DNA from: Parapedobacter lycopersici
GTDB taxonomy: Bacteria > Bacteroidota > Bacteroidia > Sphingobacteriales > Sphingobacteriaceae
Reading direction: 5' to 3'
Assembly: GCF_024643285.1 (NCBI RefSeq)
Contig: NZ_JAMSLW010000003.1
Location: 124,001-188,000 of the forward strand
DNA length: 64,000 nt
In this document: positions 22,929 to 30,755 of the stretch, piece by piece
Numbering within the stretch: position 1 is the first letter of the stretch
Layout: each line of letters begins with the position of its first letter
Program-made: the position numbers and the translations under genes
The notes under the pieces: generated by a model
Told to the model about the DNA's origin: nothing
Seen by the model: the letters and a program-made list of their open reading frames with translations, nothing else
Database searches by the model: none

Positions 22929-23674
22929 TGGAAAATAAACTAACAATAGTTGAAAACCGAGATTGCATCGAAGCAATGAAGGAGTTTCCAGATGGGTACT
23001 TCGAACTGGCAATAGTTGACCCGCCGTATGGTATTGGGCTTGACATGGTCACTAAGGTCAACTCAAATGCAAGAAATAAAAAGAATAACGGCACAGTCGT
23101 TAAACACAAGGAAAAAGACTGGAATAACGCCATTCCAGATACTGAATATTTCACTGAGCTGTACAGGGTCTCAAAGCACCAAATTATTTGGGGGTGTAAT
23201 TACTATGGTTCGCAAATAAAGTCTTGCGGACGAATTGTACACAACAAGTTGATGACCATCAAAGGCACTGCATTTAAATGGTCAGAAGCCGATATAGCAA
23301 GTTGCTCGATATTCAATCGAATCGTCATGTTTGATTATCAATGGCAGGGCAACAAACAGGGCGGTACTATCAATTGGACAAACACTGGTCCTGACGCCAG
23401 AATACATCCTACACAAAAGCCGATAGCGCTTTATAAATACTGCTTAGGGTTCGCTAAACCAGGAGATAAAATACTTGATACACATCTCGGTAGCGGCAGC
23501 AGCCGTATAGCCGCCTACGAAATGGGGTTTGACTTTTGGGGGTACGAGCTTGATACTGAATATTTCGCAGCTCAGGAAGAACGCTTCCAACGGCACATCA
23601 AGCAGGGACAGCTATTCATGCCACAACAACAATACGGACAACAAATATCACTACTGGATAATCAGGCGCAATAA
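22928..23674 (+). CDS. DNA adenine or N4-cytosine methyltransferase
   Basis: This 248-residue amino-methyltransferase has catalytic motif IV DPPYGIG (about residues 31-37) and motif I LDTHLGSGSS near residue 180, so it has the beta-class order (motif IV before motif I). HPTQKP lies between them. It likely modifies phage DNA to escape host restriction. The target cannot be read from sequence. No cognate restriction gene is present. The last codons overlap a tRNA-like element. Confidence 0.88.
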   Translation: MENKLTIVENRDCIEAMKEFPDGYFELAIVDPPYGIGLDMVTKVNSNARNKKNNGTVVKHKEKDWNNAIPDTEYFTELYRVSKHQIIWGCNYYGSQIKSCGRIVHNKLMTIKGTAFKWSEADIASCSIFNRIVMFDYQWQGNKQGGTINWTNTGPDARIHPTQKPIALYKYCLGFAKPGDKILDTHLGSGSSRIAAYEMGFDFWGYELDTEYFAAQEERFQRHIKQGQLFMPQQQYGQQISLLDNQAQ

Positions 23675-23698
23675 GGGGTTCGATTCCCCTTTTATCCA
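23655..23698 (+). other. tRNA-like minihelix (acceptor plus T arm)
   Basis: GGATAA (23656-23661) can pair with TTATCC (23692-23697). Inside is AGGGG-TTCGATT-CCCCT, a perfect tRNA T arm with the GGTTCGATTCC box, followed by an A where a discriminator would be. Only about 12 bases stand where the D and anticodon arms would be. It spans the stop codon of the methyltransferase gene. It is a minimal tRNA mimic, a tRNA remnant, or a weak terminator hairpin. Confidence 0.5.
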
Positions 23699-23719
23699 CT
23701 AACCTTTAACAAAAAAAGA

Positions 23720-24046
23720 ATGAACAAAACAATACAACTACGCACCAACCCAAAAGACTGGGGACGGATTAAAGACCGGATCAAACGGCCGCACGAGGCG
23801 CGCCAGCTTACACTGGATCTTCCGGTTTGCCCACTTACCCTACATAACCTTGACGACACTACTCGATTCATGGTACACCGTTATTCGCTTGACCCGGATT
23901 TTATGTCGGTTAGGACGAGTGAAGTTATTGCGGTTCACAACCTGGTAATCGTTGGCGGGAAAGTGTTGAAGGTGGTCAGGGTTGATCCGGTGAGCCCCGG
24001 TTGTGTAGAAATAAAAACATTGAAGTTTGGGAGGTATCAGAAATGA
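23720..24046 (+). CDS. Hypothetical protein (108 aa) between methyltransferase genes
   Basis: A 108-residue protein with a basic N-terminus (NPKDWGRIKDRIKRPHEARQL) and a beta-rich C-terminal half (VIAVHNLVIVGGKVLKVVRVDPVSPG). It overlaps the C5 methyltransferase start by 4 bases. Function unknown. Confidence 0.6.
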   Translation: MNKTIQLRTNPKDWGRIKDRIKRPHEARQLTLDLPVCPLTLHNLDDTTRFMVHRYSLDPDFMSVRTSEVIAVHNLVIVGGKVLKVVRVDPVSPGCVEIKTLKFGRYQK

Positions 24047-25041
24047 CGCACGGTAGCTTATTCAGCGGGATAGGCGGGTTTGATTATGCATCCCAGCTTA
24101 TGGGATGGGAGAACTCCTTTCATTGCGAGATAAATCCATTCGGACGTCACGTATTAAATTATTATTGGCCACAAGCAACAAGTTATGATGACATCACAAA
24201 GACAGATTTCTCTATTTGGAGAGGACGAATTGATGTCCTCACGGGAGGATTTCCTTGCCAGCCATTCAGCCTCGCTGGAAAGCGGAAAGGCAAGGAAGAT
24301 GACCGTTATCTCTGGCCGGAGATGCTCCGAGCTATTGACGAAATCAGACCCCGTTGGGTGTGTGGTGAAAACGTTGCTGGAATCGGCAGCATGGTACAAC
24401 CCGAGGCTAACCGCGCTACGGTGGAAAGTACAGCCGATTTCTTCGGAGAGGAAGACAGTCAGATTATCACTGAATACCAGGAATACGTTGTCGAGACAGT
24501 CTGTAACGATCTTGAACGTATCGGATATTCCGTCCAACCGGTTATTATTCCGGCTTGTGCCATCGGTGCTCCGCACAGAAGGGATAGGATCTGGTTTATT
24601 GCTAACGCCGAGCGTAACAATGATATCCGAACGATCACCGGAAGCCATGGAGCGACGCAAAGCGTGGAGGGCATCAACCGGACTAAAAACCGTCCCGCCG
24701 GGAAATCTTGCAGAACAGATAGCGGGGATGATTACAGGCACAGATCGATCGAACATGTTACCTACACCAGCGACACGGGACTACAAGGGGGCGCGCACAT
24801 CGGAAGCATTGAAAGCTTCCGGAAGGAGCGGGGCGAACTCATTGCCGGACACTTTTGCCCAGACTGGCAAAACTTCCCAACTCAACCCCCGGTTTGTGAT
24901 GGAAATGATGGGCTTCCCTCCGAACTGGACGGAATCACCTTTTCTAAGTGGAGAAATGAATCAATAAAGGCACTCGGCAACGCAATAGTTCCGCAAGTGG
25001 CATTGGAGATTTTCAAAGCAATACAAGAATACGAATCATGA
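24043..25041 (+). CDS. DNA cytosine-5 methyltransferase
   Basis: A 332-residue enzyme from the ATG at 24043. Motif I is SLFSGIGGFDYA (residues 5-16), the catalytic cysteine is in GFPCQPFSLAG (motif IV), ENV is in WVCGENVAGI (motif VI), HRRDRIWFIANAE is motif VIII and ALGNAIVPQVA is motif X. The region between motifs VIII and X, where the target recognition domain lies, is about 110 residues and low in recognisable structure. That part, and most of the gene, is also read in a second frame by another predicted protein (24185-24967). It likely protects phage DNA from restriction. Confidence 0.9.
   Translation: MTHGSLFSGIGGFDYASQLMGWENSFHCEINPFGRHVLNYYWPQATSYDDITKTDFSIWRGRIDVLTGGFPCQPFSLAGKRKGKEDDRYLWPEMLRAIDEIRPRWVCGENVAGIGSMVQPEANRATVESTADFFGEEDSQIITEYQEYVVETVCNDLERIGYSVQPVIIPACAIGAPHRRDRIWFIANAERNNDIRTITGSHGATQSVEGINRTKNRPAGKSCRTDSGDDYRHRSIEHVTYTSDTGLQGGAHIGSIESFRKERGELIAGHFCPDWQNFPTQPPVCDGNDGLPSELDGITFSKWRNESIKALGNAIVPQVALEIFKAIQEYES
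24185..24967 (+). CDS. Nested protein in a second frame of the C5 methyltransferase gene
   Basis: A 260-codon ATG-started frame lies wholly inside the methyltransferase gene, shifted by one base. It is not random-looking: ISLFGEDELMSS, SGRRCSELL, GCVVKTLLESAAWY, LTALRWKVQ, LLFRLVPSVLRTEGIGSG, LPTPATRDYKGAR and LNPRFVMEMMGFPPNWTE follow the order of a protein type I recall from phages and mobile elements, usually next to C5 methyltransferase genes. Its function is unknown to me. The length and the ordered motifs make chance unlikely. Whether it is translated from its own start is not shown by the sequence; no strong ribosome site is visible. Confidence 0.65.
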   Translation: MMTSQRQISLFGEDELMSSREDFLASHSASLESGKARKMTVISGRRCSELLTKSDPVGCVVKTLLESAAWYNPRLTALRWKVQPISSERKTVRLSLNTRNTLSRQSVTILNVSDIPSNRLLFRLVPSVLRTEGIGSGLLLTPSVTMISERSPEAMERRKAWRASTGLKTVPPGNLAEQIAGMITGTDRSNMLPTPATRDYKGARTSEALKASGRSGANSLPDTFAQTGKTSQLNPRFVMEMMGFPPNWTESPFLSGEMNQ

Positions 25042-25223
25042 CCAAAGCATTAGACGAAACAGCAGGGAGCCGGAGGATGAAGTTAGGCAAAACGAGTTTG
25101 GACCCCGCCTCGCCTAACTGTCCAATTCAATGTTCAAGTGTGATAGTTTGCCGCCTTTGTCTAAACGGCTGCTTTAGTTTTGATATTCTAAAACAACAAG
25201 GTGAGGTTTCCAACCCTATATAG
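25038..25223 (+). CDS. Cysteine-rich small protein (61 aa)
   Basis: The start overlaps the methyltransferase stop by ATGA. It contains six cysteines in CPIQCSSVIVCRLCLNGC, which could bind zinc. The N-terminal part is basic. The family is unknown, and the frame could be non-coding. Confidence 0.4.
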   Translation: MTKALDETAGSRRMKLGKTSLDPASPNCPIQCSSVIVCRLCLNGCFSFDILKQQGEVSNPI

Positions 25224-25258
25224 TATCAGATCGAACAAAACAAACATAATAAATTAAT

Positions 25259-25504
25259 ATGAAACTCCACGACTTAACAGTAGGCCAGCGCTTCACAGCC
25301 AAGATTTTCGGACGCACAACCATGTGCGAGGTGGTCAGAACCGGAATTGAGGATGATGGTCGCGGAGAAACCGAATTGATGCGTATATGGGATAAGGATG
25401 GCGACCAACCTACCCGTCATTACAAACCCATGGAAAGTACGTTCGTCGTTGAGCTTGCTTGGTTCACACACGTAAATCATAAAGTAGAAAGGGTATTGAT
25501 ATGA
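25259..25504 (+). CDS. Hypothetical protein (81 aa) with KLxxLxxGQRF N-terminus
   Basis: MKLHDLTVGQRFTAKIFG is paralogous to the start of 25798-26175 (MKLYELSIGQRFTFVGKY), suggesting duplication. A small beta-barrel-like domain is likely. ATGA overlap with the next gene. Function unknown. Confidence 0.6.
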   Translation: MKLHDLTVGQRFTAKIFGRTTMCEVVRTGIEDDGRGETELMRIWDKDGDQPTRHYKPMESTFVVELAWFTHVNHKVERVLI

Positions 25505-25791
25505 AGTTCAAAGAAGACGATTTGGTGATGCTTCGACTGCCAAACGATGCAGATTTTGAAGGTAGGCAGCCGCATTACAATACTTGGTTTCGAGTGATGT
25601 TTATTGACAATGACGGCAGCTTCATTGGGGTGGTTGAGAAAACGGATAAAGAATTTCGGATGTATGAAATTGGTCAGCATATTATGCTTGACGCTGCGAA
25701 AGTACAGCGAATTTACAATAGAGGCGACCAATTCTGCTATTCTGACGGCGTTACCGTATGTAATTGCAGTTCACTTTGCAGGAATAAATAA
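25501..25791 (+). CDS. Hypothetical protein (96 aa)
   Basis: A 96-residue protein with DDLVMLRLPNDADFEGRQP and a C-terminal cysteine group (QFCYSDGVTVCNCSSLC). Coupled to the previous gene by ATGA. Function unknown. Confidence 0.55.
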   Translation: MKFKEDDLVMLRLPNDADFEGRQPHYNTWFRVMFIDNDGSFIGVVEKTDKEFRMYEIGQHIMLDAAKVQRIYNRGDQFCYSDGVTVCNCSSLCRNK

Positions 25792-25797
25792 TTTGAT

Positions 25798-26175
25798 ATG
25801 AAGTTGTATGAACTTTCTATTGGCCAGCGCTTCACCTTCGTCGGGAAATATAGGGGGAGGATATTCGAGGTGATCGTAAGGCAGCAACACCTGATCATCT
25901 ATCAGGATACTGCTACCGGCGAGAAAAAGCATACCTGGAGCAACCGGGTGATGTTCCGTTCGGATGTGTGGATTGAAAGCAACGAAAAGGCTTTTGCCTT
26001 GAACGATGACGAGATCCGGATGATAATCTCCGCGCTGTACACGGCTTACCTGGAATCATCGGACGAGAACGAGCGGAGCAGGATTAATCAACTGAATTTG
26101 AAACTAACAGGCCATCCGGGTAGAATCGTGGATGTGCCGGAGGATGTTAACCCTTCCCCTAATGTAGGGGAGTAA
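25798..26175 (+). CDS. Hypothetical protein (125 aa), paralogue of 25259 at its N-terminus
   Basis: Shares the KLxxLxxGQRFT start with 25259-25504, then has a helical middle (DDEIRMIISALYTAYLESSDENERS) and a proline-rich end. Function unknown. Confidence 0.6.
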   Translation: MKLYELSIGQRFTFVGKYRGRIFEVIVRQQHLIIYQDTATGEKKHTWSNRVMFRSDVWIESNEKAFALNDDEIRMIISALYTAYLESSDENERSRINQLNLKLTGHPGRIVDVPEDVNPSPNVGE

Positions 26176-26186
26176 ATTGAAAAAGT

Positions 26187-26453
26187 ATGACCAACAAAAC
26201 CAAAGCAGCCATAGAGGAAGCTGCAAGAAACATTACACTCGACGTTTACGGGCATACGGATGATACTGCCCATTTCTATATGCGTGGAATTGTGCGCGGA
26301 TGCACAGAAGTTGCCAATGACCCGGATAAATACGGATTGGGCCATAAGCCATTTAGAATCCAAGAAGTTCGTGAACTGGTAAATCAAATGCTATCCGAAG
26401 AAATCAGCTTTAGCAGGTTCGTGGAGTTAATCAATGAAGGAGGTACGAAATGA
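26187..26453 (+). CDS. Hypothetical protein (88 aa)
   Basis: A small helical protein (KAAIEEAARNITLDVYGH; FYMRGIVRGCTEVANDPDKYGL). The pattern of an FxxG...A..I helix followed by NPxxWGL or DPDKYGL recurs in the gene at 26818, indicating related or duplicated genes. ATGA overlap with the next gene. Confidence 0.6.
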   Translation: MTNKTKAAIEEAARNITLDVYGHTDDTAHFYMRGIVRGCTEVANDPDKYGLGHKPFRIQEVRELVNQMLSEEISFSRFVELINEGGTK

Positions 26454-26821
26454 GCAATAAACTACCAACAACGAAAGAACTAATCGATGAAAACCTCGGG
26501 GGATTAGAGCTCATCATGGATGGTGAGATGTGGAACTTTTACTCTGACGTGATCCGTCAATGCATCGAATCCCACACAGCAGCCCACACCGCTGCGTTGC
26601 AAGAAAGGGTGAAGGAATTGGAGAACGAAATGAGCCGGGAAATAGATCTTCTTCACACGGGAGTCCACGAATTAATCACCAATGCCCGCATAGGTCTCAC
26701 CAAAATATTAATCGGTTTCGATAAACATGAGGCTGCGGATAGGTTGCTATATGACTTGGATGTCAAACAGGGTAAATTAATGGACGCGATTATCAATAAA
26801 ACCAAAAACACATCGAAATGA
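26450..26821 (+). CDS. Coiled-coil hypothetical protein (123 aa)
   Basis: An N-terminal 40 residues is followed by a coiled coil (LQERVKELENEMSREIDLL, about residues 45-65) and further helices. ATGA overlaps at both ends. Function unknown. Confidence 0.6.
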   Translation: MSNKLPTTKELIDENLGGLELIMDGEMWNFYSDVIRQCIESHTAAHTAALQERVKELENEMSREIDLLHTGVHELITNARIGLTKILIGFDKHEAADRLLYDLDVKQGKLMDAIINKTKNTSK

Positions 26822-27120
26822 ATCAGGAAATCAAATTGAATCTGGATAAAGCAGCAGAAAAGCTTACCAGTAACGTACACTTGAAAGCCGGTTTTGTACA
26901 TGGTGCCCAAACCATCCTCGAAAATCCGGGGGAGTGGGGGTTGGTAAATGCTAAATGGAAAGAAGATGCTATCTATAACGCAGACACTGGCGTTGAAATA
27001 GCTGCTGAACGAGATAAATACCGAGAGGCTTTGGAGAAGCTGTTAAAGGAAGATATGTGCAGCTACGCAGGAGATAGATTAATCAAAGAAGCACTTAAAC
27101 AGGAGGTAAACAATGACTGA
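26818..27120 (+). CDS. Hypothetical protein (100 aa), related to 26187
   Basis: LDKAAEKLTSNVHLKAGFVHGAQTILENPGEWGL resembles the 26187 product. The C-terminal half has a charged helix (AAERDKYREALEKLLKED). Function unknown. Confidence 0.6.
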   Translation: MNQEIKLNLDKAAEKLTSNVHLKAGFVHGAQTILENPGEWGLVNAKWKEDAIYNADTGVEIAAERDKYREALEKLLKEDMCSYAGDRLIKEALKQEVNND

Positions 27121-27150
27121 TAAACAATCAATACTTAATCTGAAAGTGAT

Positions 27151-27399
27151 ATGAAAACTTTACAACAAATCAAAGATGACCTTGCAAAAGATCAGGGCTA
27201 TAACGACTGGAACAATATGATAGGTAGAGTAATCGACTATTTACAGATTGAAGCTGTAGCCGAATGGCTGGCTAAATCAGTTGCCAAAGAAACGCTTAAA
27301 AACGCATTTGATAGAGTTGAAAAGCACCAAAAAGATATTCAAAATCCAGACCCTATACTTCTTGGTGCGCTCATTGATAAAAATAACATTCCGTCATGA
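27151..27399 (+). CDS. Hypothetical protein (82 aa), paralogue of 22644-22928
   Basis: Shares the MKTLQQI start and the VAKETL helix with the 22644 product. ATGA overlap with the next gene. The 30 bases before it hold only a 13-codon frame that I do not call. Confidence 0.6.
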   Translation: MKTLQQIKDDLAKDQGYNDWNNMIGRVIDYLQIEAVAEWLAKSVAKETLKNAFDRVEKHQKDIQNPDPILLGALIDKNNIPS

Positions 27400-27890
27400 A
27401 ACACTTCCCAATACTATCCGGCTCCGCCTATGTGGTGGAGTTGCCGGAAACACAATGGCCATACAGAGACCTTAATTATAAAATAAGAGCAGAACTCGGT
27501 AAGCCATTGGCTGGAAAAATGTTGGTTAGGGGTTCAAATTCGTTATGGCAAGAGGTCGATCTCCCCACCGGATACTGGCGCATCGTAGGCATGTTGAGTG
27601 AGGTGGCGGAGGAGCAGGCGGCGGGATTGGTGGACAGCAAGGAAACAGAAGGAGCATGGCCTTTCGCTGATGTGTTTACGATGGATTACATATCGGGCAG
27701 CTATACATTATCAACCGCCCTCGAATCCCTCGAAAGCGCGATACAGGTTGCTGGTTGGTATTTTGAGAACCCCGTAAAAATACACACATGGGCGAGTGAA
27801 AACGCGGATGATTACAGAAAACAATGGGAAGAAGGCAAGAAACGCGTCCTGTCCCGTGAGCGATGTGTTATTTTGCAGAAGGTAAATTAA
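27396..27890 (+). CDS. Hypothetical protein (164 aa)
   Basis: A 164-residue protein (LPTGYWRIVGMLSEVAEEQAAGLVD; AWPFADVFTMDYISGSYTLSTALESLESAIQVAGW). It resembles small phage proteins of unknown role that often lie at the ends of early operons. The C-terminal ENADDYRKQWEEGKKR is helical. Confidence 0.65.
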   Translation: MKHFPILSGSAYVVELPETQWPYRDLNYKIRAELGKPLAGKMLVRGSNSLWQEVDLPTGYWRIVGMLSEVAEEQAAGLVDSKETEGAWPFADVFTMDYISGSYTLSTALESLESAIQVAGWYFENPVKIHTWASENADDYRKQWEEGKKRVLSRERCVILQKVN

Positions 27891-27896
27891 CTTAAT

Positions 27897-28148
27897 ATGG
27901 AACTATTTATAAAATTCACCGATTCGTCCGAATCATTTACTAATGGGGTAGAGTTCGGAAGGCTGCTTAATAAGATGGAGCGGGGTGATGAAAACGTGTC
28001 TAATAATGGGTTCCCGTGTCACATAGAAAACATGGAAGTATTAGAATCAGCATGCCTCGCTTATGGATATATACCGGTATGGGGAAAGGATCACTACGGC
28101 GAATGGGTTGATTTTATGGGAATAAAGAAGGTTGCAGGAGATAACTAG
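27897..28148 (+). CDS. Hypothetical protein (83 aa), last early gene
   Basis: A small acidic protein (MELFIKFTDSSESFTNGVEFGRLL; ESACLAYGYIPVWGKDHYGEWVDF). Followed by the early terminator. Function unknown. Confidence 0.6.
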   Translation: MELFIKFTDSSESFTNGVEFGRLLNKMERGDENVSNNGFPCHIENMEVLESACLAYGYIPVWGKDHYGEWVDFMGIKKVAGDN

Positions 28149-28199
28149 TATCACTATATTCGTATACGCTTTAGGTTTAGCCACTCCTAAAAGTGGCGG

Positions 28200-28231
28200 T
28201 AGCCCCTTACTACGGTGAGGGGCTATTTTTT
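28200..28231 (+). terminator. Early operon terminator
   Basis: TAGCCCCT and AGGGGCTA form an 8-bp stem with a 10-base loop, followed by TTTTTT. It separates the rightward early region from the leftward genes. Confidence 0.85.
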
Positions 28232-28467
28232 ATGTATTCATCCGGGTCAACTTCCGGATAGTGCCGGGCAAGAAAATCAACAACGTCTCTTCTCGCATAG
28301 GCGCCGAAACCTATTTTTGTTTCCTCGTGCATCCTCTTGACGAGGTAGGCAAGCACCGGATCTGTTTCAATTGTACACGGCTCTTTTTTGAATTTAGTGC
28401 GCTTTGGTCGTATTTTTCTATTTAACCAGTGATCAACCATACTAACAAAGTTAGCGATCAAATCCAT
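28210..28467 (-). CDS. Leftward hypothetical protein (85 aa)
   Basis: A basic protein (MDLIANFVSMVDHWLNRKIRPKR; ETKIGFGAYARRDVVDFLARHYPEVDPDEY). Its stop lies in the loop of the early terminator, so the two converge tightly. The codon pattern and a helical C-terminal half support a real gene; function unknown. Confidence 0.5.
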   Translation of the reverse strand: MDLIANFVSMVDHWLNRKIRPKRTKFKKEPCTIETDPVLAYLVKRMHEETKIGFGAYARRDVVDFLARHYPEVDPDEYIKNSPSP

Positions 28468-28524
28468 ACAACTCCAAATAATTCGTGTTCGGGGAGAAAG
28501 AAGCGAAGCTGATATGGTCAGAGG

Positions 28525-28812
28525 TTAACAGATATTGGGAACGGAAGTCGGATCCGAATCGCCCGTTGGATTAAAACCGTGCGGTATGATTACGGTGCCA
28601 ATCATGTCTCTTTCTGGCAGTTTTAGCGCCTCCGAAATAATCATCTCCTTCACCACGCCGGCGGCGACACCGTATTTATAATTTTCCCAATCACCTATTT
28701 TCTTCGGAGTCAATATTGCTTTTTCATTCGGCAACCCGAGGTCAGATTCTAAAACCCAATATCCAGCTTTGCTGAGGCGACGGAGCAGGTCATGTGTTAA
28801 TTTTGCTTTCAT
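28525..28812 (-). CDS. Leftward hypothetical protein (95 aa)
   Basis: From the ATG at 28812 the protein reads MKAKLTHDLLRRLSKAGYWVLESD, then KIGDWENYKYGVAAGVVKEMIISEALK. The upstream extension of the frame lacks protein-like character. Possibly a small regulator expressed apart from the late operon; no family recognised. Confidence 0.5.
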   Translation of the reverse strand: MKAKLTHDLLRRLSKAGYWVLESDLGLPNEKAILTPKKIGDWENYKYGVAAGVVKEMIISEALKLPERDMIGTVIIPHGFNPTGDSDPTSVPNIC

Positions 28813-28902
28813 ATAATGAAGACACCTAAATGTATATATTTGTTTGTGCAATTTTGGAAAATCACTAAAGAGGACGCACTCTGTTAAAAATGCGGCCTCA
28901 GA

Positions 28903-29148
28903 ATGTTTTTGGGATATCAATTTCAGGTGAAATCAAATATAAATGTTTTGACCCCTCAAGAATTAAAAGACGAACTGGCTGGGATGAATTTACCCGCCAC
29001 ATTTAAACTGTCCGCGTGGGAGAATATCGTGGATGTTAAGGGCTTCCTTGACACGTCGTTCGATATTGTTAAGGCTTGGCCGAGGGGCCTGGACAGTTGT
29101 CCGGCATGGGAGAGGTTATTGAGGTTTCACCAGGCGATCAAATCGTAG
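28903..29148 (+). CDS. DUF6965-like small protein (81 aa)
   Basis: The core LTPQELKDELAGMNLPATFKLSAWENIVDVKGFLDTSF and a C-terminal CPAWERLLRFHQAI follow a family of small phage proteins of Bacteroidota (DUF6965-like as I recall). It is a lone rightward gene after the early terminator and overlaps the end of the leftward late operon by 22 bases. A GTG at 28927 is an alternative start. Function unknown. Confidence 0.6.
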   Translation: MFLGYQFQVKSNINVLTPQELKDELAGMNLPATFKLSAWENIVDVKGFLDTSFDIVKAWPRGLDSCPAWERLLRFHQAIKS

Positions 29149-29891
29149 CTTCCCCGAAACGCCGGATACCACCGATGGCCGTCCCAAAGATATGCTCCCT
29201 GCAAACCTATCCGTCCGGCCTGTATCCGGGCACCTCCGCCGAGGCCAGCGCCGATTCGTGGGTGATAATCGCCTATGGCCTGTATCGATATTTTCAATTT
29301 ATCCTGTGGCGACTCAACACGAAAGTGCTTTAATCCCATTATTGTGGCATTTGGATCATTTGGCCAAAACCTACCATATGTTCTCCGCCTAGAAAACAAG
29401 TTTTTACGCTCGTTATACCACATCCAGTTAAGCTCCATGTTATAGGTGCTATTCAATGTAGCCGGTTTGCCTCCTAATGGCTTAATTACGTCCACTGTCA
29501 ACCAATCATCCTTATAGTAGAATGATGTGTCAGTTTCAGCCATAACTTTGTTTAGCCGCTTAATTTCGGCTGTTGCTTGCGTGTAGATTTCCAGCACGCG
29601 ATTCTTGGCACCGCGTTCTTCATTCAGCAGCCTTAGAACGCTATCTATCATTCCGGCGCTATCGGTAGACAATGCAAGGCCAGCCTGTGTTAATGCCCGC
29701 TTGGTTTCCTCAAATATCGTATGTTCAAGCCCCTTTTTGTCCACTTGGGACGAAACCCGCTCCGCTTCCAGTTTAACATTCTCTTTTGCCTGCCTTTCTA
29801 TGGGAGATTCTTCTTCCGGTGGATGCTGTAGAATCCACCAAGCAAGCGCCGCAATAATAGCAAGCAGTATAAATATCAATACGTTTTTCAT
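29127..29891 (-). CDS. Membrane-anchored coiled-coil protein, lysis region
   Basis: A 254-residue protein with one N-terminal transmembrane helix (residues 2-20), a long coiled coil (about 30-115) and a C-terminal beta-rich part with GAGLGGGARIQAGRIGLQGAYLW. As the last late gene behind holin- and endolysin-like genes it fits a spanin-type or envelope-disrupting role; some phages of Bacteroidota carry such proteins under a DUF6808-like name. The role is inference. Confidence 0.6.
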   Translation of the reverse strand: MKNVLIFILLAIIAALAWWILQHPPEEESPIERQAKENVKLEAERVSSQVDKKGLEHTIFEETKRALTQAGLALSTDSAGMIDSVLRLLNEERGAKNRVLEIYTQATAEIKRLNKVMAETDTSFYYKDDWLTVDVIKPLGGKPATLNSTYNMELNWMWYNERKNLFSRRRTYGRFWPNDPNATIMGLKHFRVESPQDKLKISIQAIGDYHPRIGAGLGGGARIQAGRIGLQGAYLWDGHRWYPAFRGSYDLIAW

Positions 29892-30172
29892 TGAAACCCT
29901 CCTTTCGTGGCCAAACTATCAGATAGTAATTTTATCTGTCCATCTTTGGTCATTATTGTGGTTGTGTACTTGTCAATCTGAGCCTCCAATTGGGTAACCC
30001 GAGCCCAAAGTCTATCCACCTGTTCCATACAGTCGCTGTTGCGATCATCCGTGGTATCGAATAGTTTATTTATGAACGTAGTGAGCAGTGCCGTCACAAT
30101 CATCACCAATACAGCCAGTGGCCACTTGGTTATTGTTCTTGCTGTCTTTTCGCTGTATATCGGATTATCCAT
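29888..30172 (-). CDS. Small membrane protein in the lysis cassette (94 aa)
   Basis: One transmembrane helix (about residues 18-38) followed by a coiled coil (MEQVDRLWARVTQLEAQIDK). ATGA overlap with the next gene. Could be a holin or a spanin partner. Confidence 0.55.
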   Translation of the reverse strand: MDNPIYSEKTARTITKWPLAVLVMIVTALLTTFINKLFDTTDDRNSDCMEQVDRLWARVTQLEAQIDKYTTTIMTKDGQIKLLSDSLATKGGFQ

Positions 30173-30191
30173 TTGGTAGATGTTTAGATTG

Positions 30192-30755
30192 TCACTTGCT
30201 CCATTTCTCGTAAGCTTTACGCAACGACACGTCGTATGGTTCCCGTCCCCATTTTTTAGCCATTTTCTTATATGATGCGCCGTTGTAAATGGTAGCCACC
30301 GTATGCCAGTCCTTTGTCACCAATGCGCGGTAAAGCCGATCGTCAGTTTTGATGAATCTGACTAACGCCAGTACTTGTTGGTATTCTCCACGCTTGAAGT
30401 CGTCCCACATTTCGCCCACAGACTTATATCCGAGGCGATAGAAGTGGAATCCCATAATCTGCGGCATTCCGATTGACGTTGACATCATTGCGCTTTCAGG
30501 GCTGATTTTCCACGCGTCATTGAATGCTATCCATTCCTCGGCCTGCCGCTCCACGCCATTTGCCGACCATTTCCCGGACGGGGCATATGGTTCGTGCCGT
30601 TTGAACCATGACGGCTCGAACTGGATGATAATCTTTCCCGTTGCGGGATCGAACCCGCTTCCTGATGACTCCACATCAATGAACGCCTTTAATTGTGCGA
30701 AGGTAAGTCCGTTATTCCGGGCGATTTCCTTTATCTGCTGATCTGATATTTTCAT
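30192..30755 (-). CDS. Endolysin: N-acetylmuramidase
   Basis: A 187-residue lysozyme-like enzyme of the DUF3380 N-acetylmuramidase type. The catalytic glutamate is likely in FIDVESSGSGFD (about residue 28). Other landmarks are IQFEPSWFKRH, SIGMPQIMGFHFYRLGY (about 103-119), LVRFIKTD and YNGASYKKMA. No signal peptide or anchor is present, so release needs a holin. The start at 30755 is chosen because it overlaps the stop of the small membrane gene upstream (ATGA). Confidence 0.88.
   Translation of the reverse strand: MKISDQQIKEIARNNGLTFAQLKAFIDVESSGSGFDPATGKIIIQFEPSWFKRHEPYAPSGKWSANGVERQAEEWIAFNDAWKISPESAMMSTSIGMPQIMGFHFYRLGYKSVGEMWDDFKRGEYQQVLALVRFIKTDDRLYRALVTKDWHTVATIYNGASYKKMAKKWGREPYDVSLRKAYEKWSK

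Noticed and set aside
24154-24756. Leftward frame opposite the C5 methyltransferase
   Set aside because: No protein-like pattern. It is open probably because two sense frames are already constrained.
27113-27154. 13-codon frame between two early genes
   Set aside because: Too short to support without conservation, although it overlaps the previous stop.
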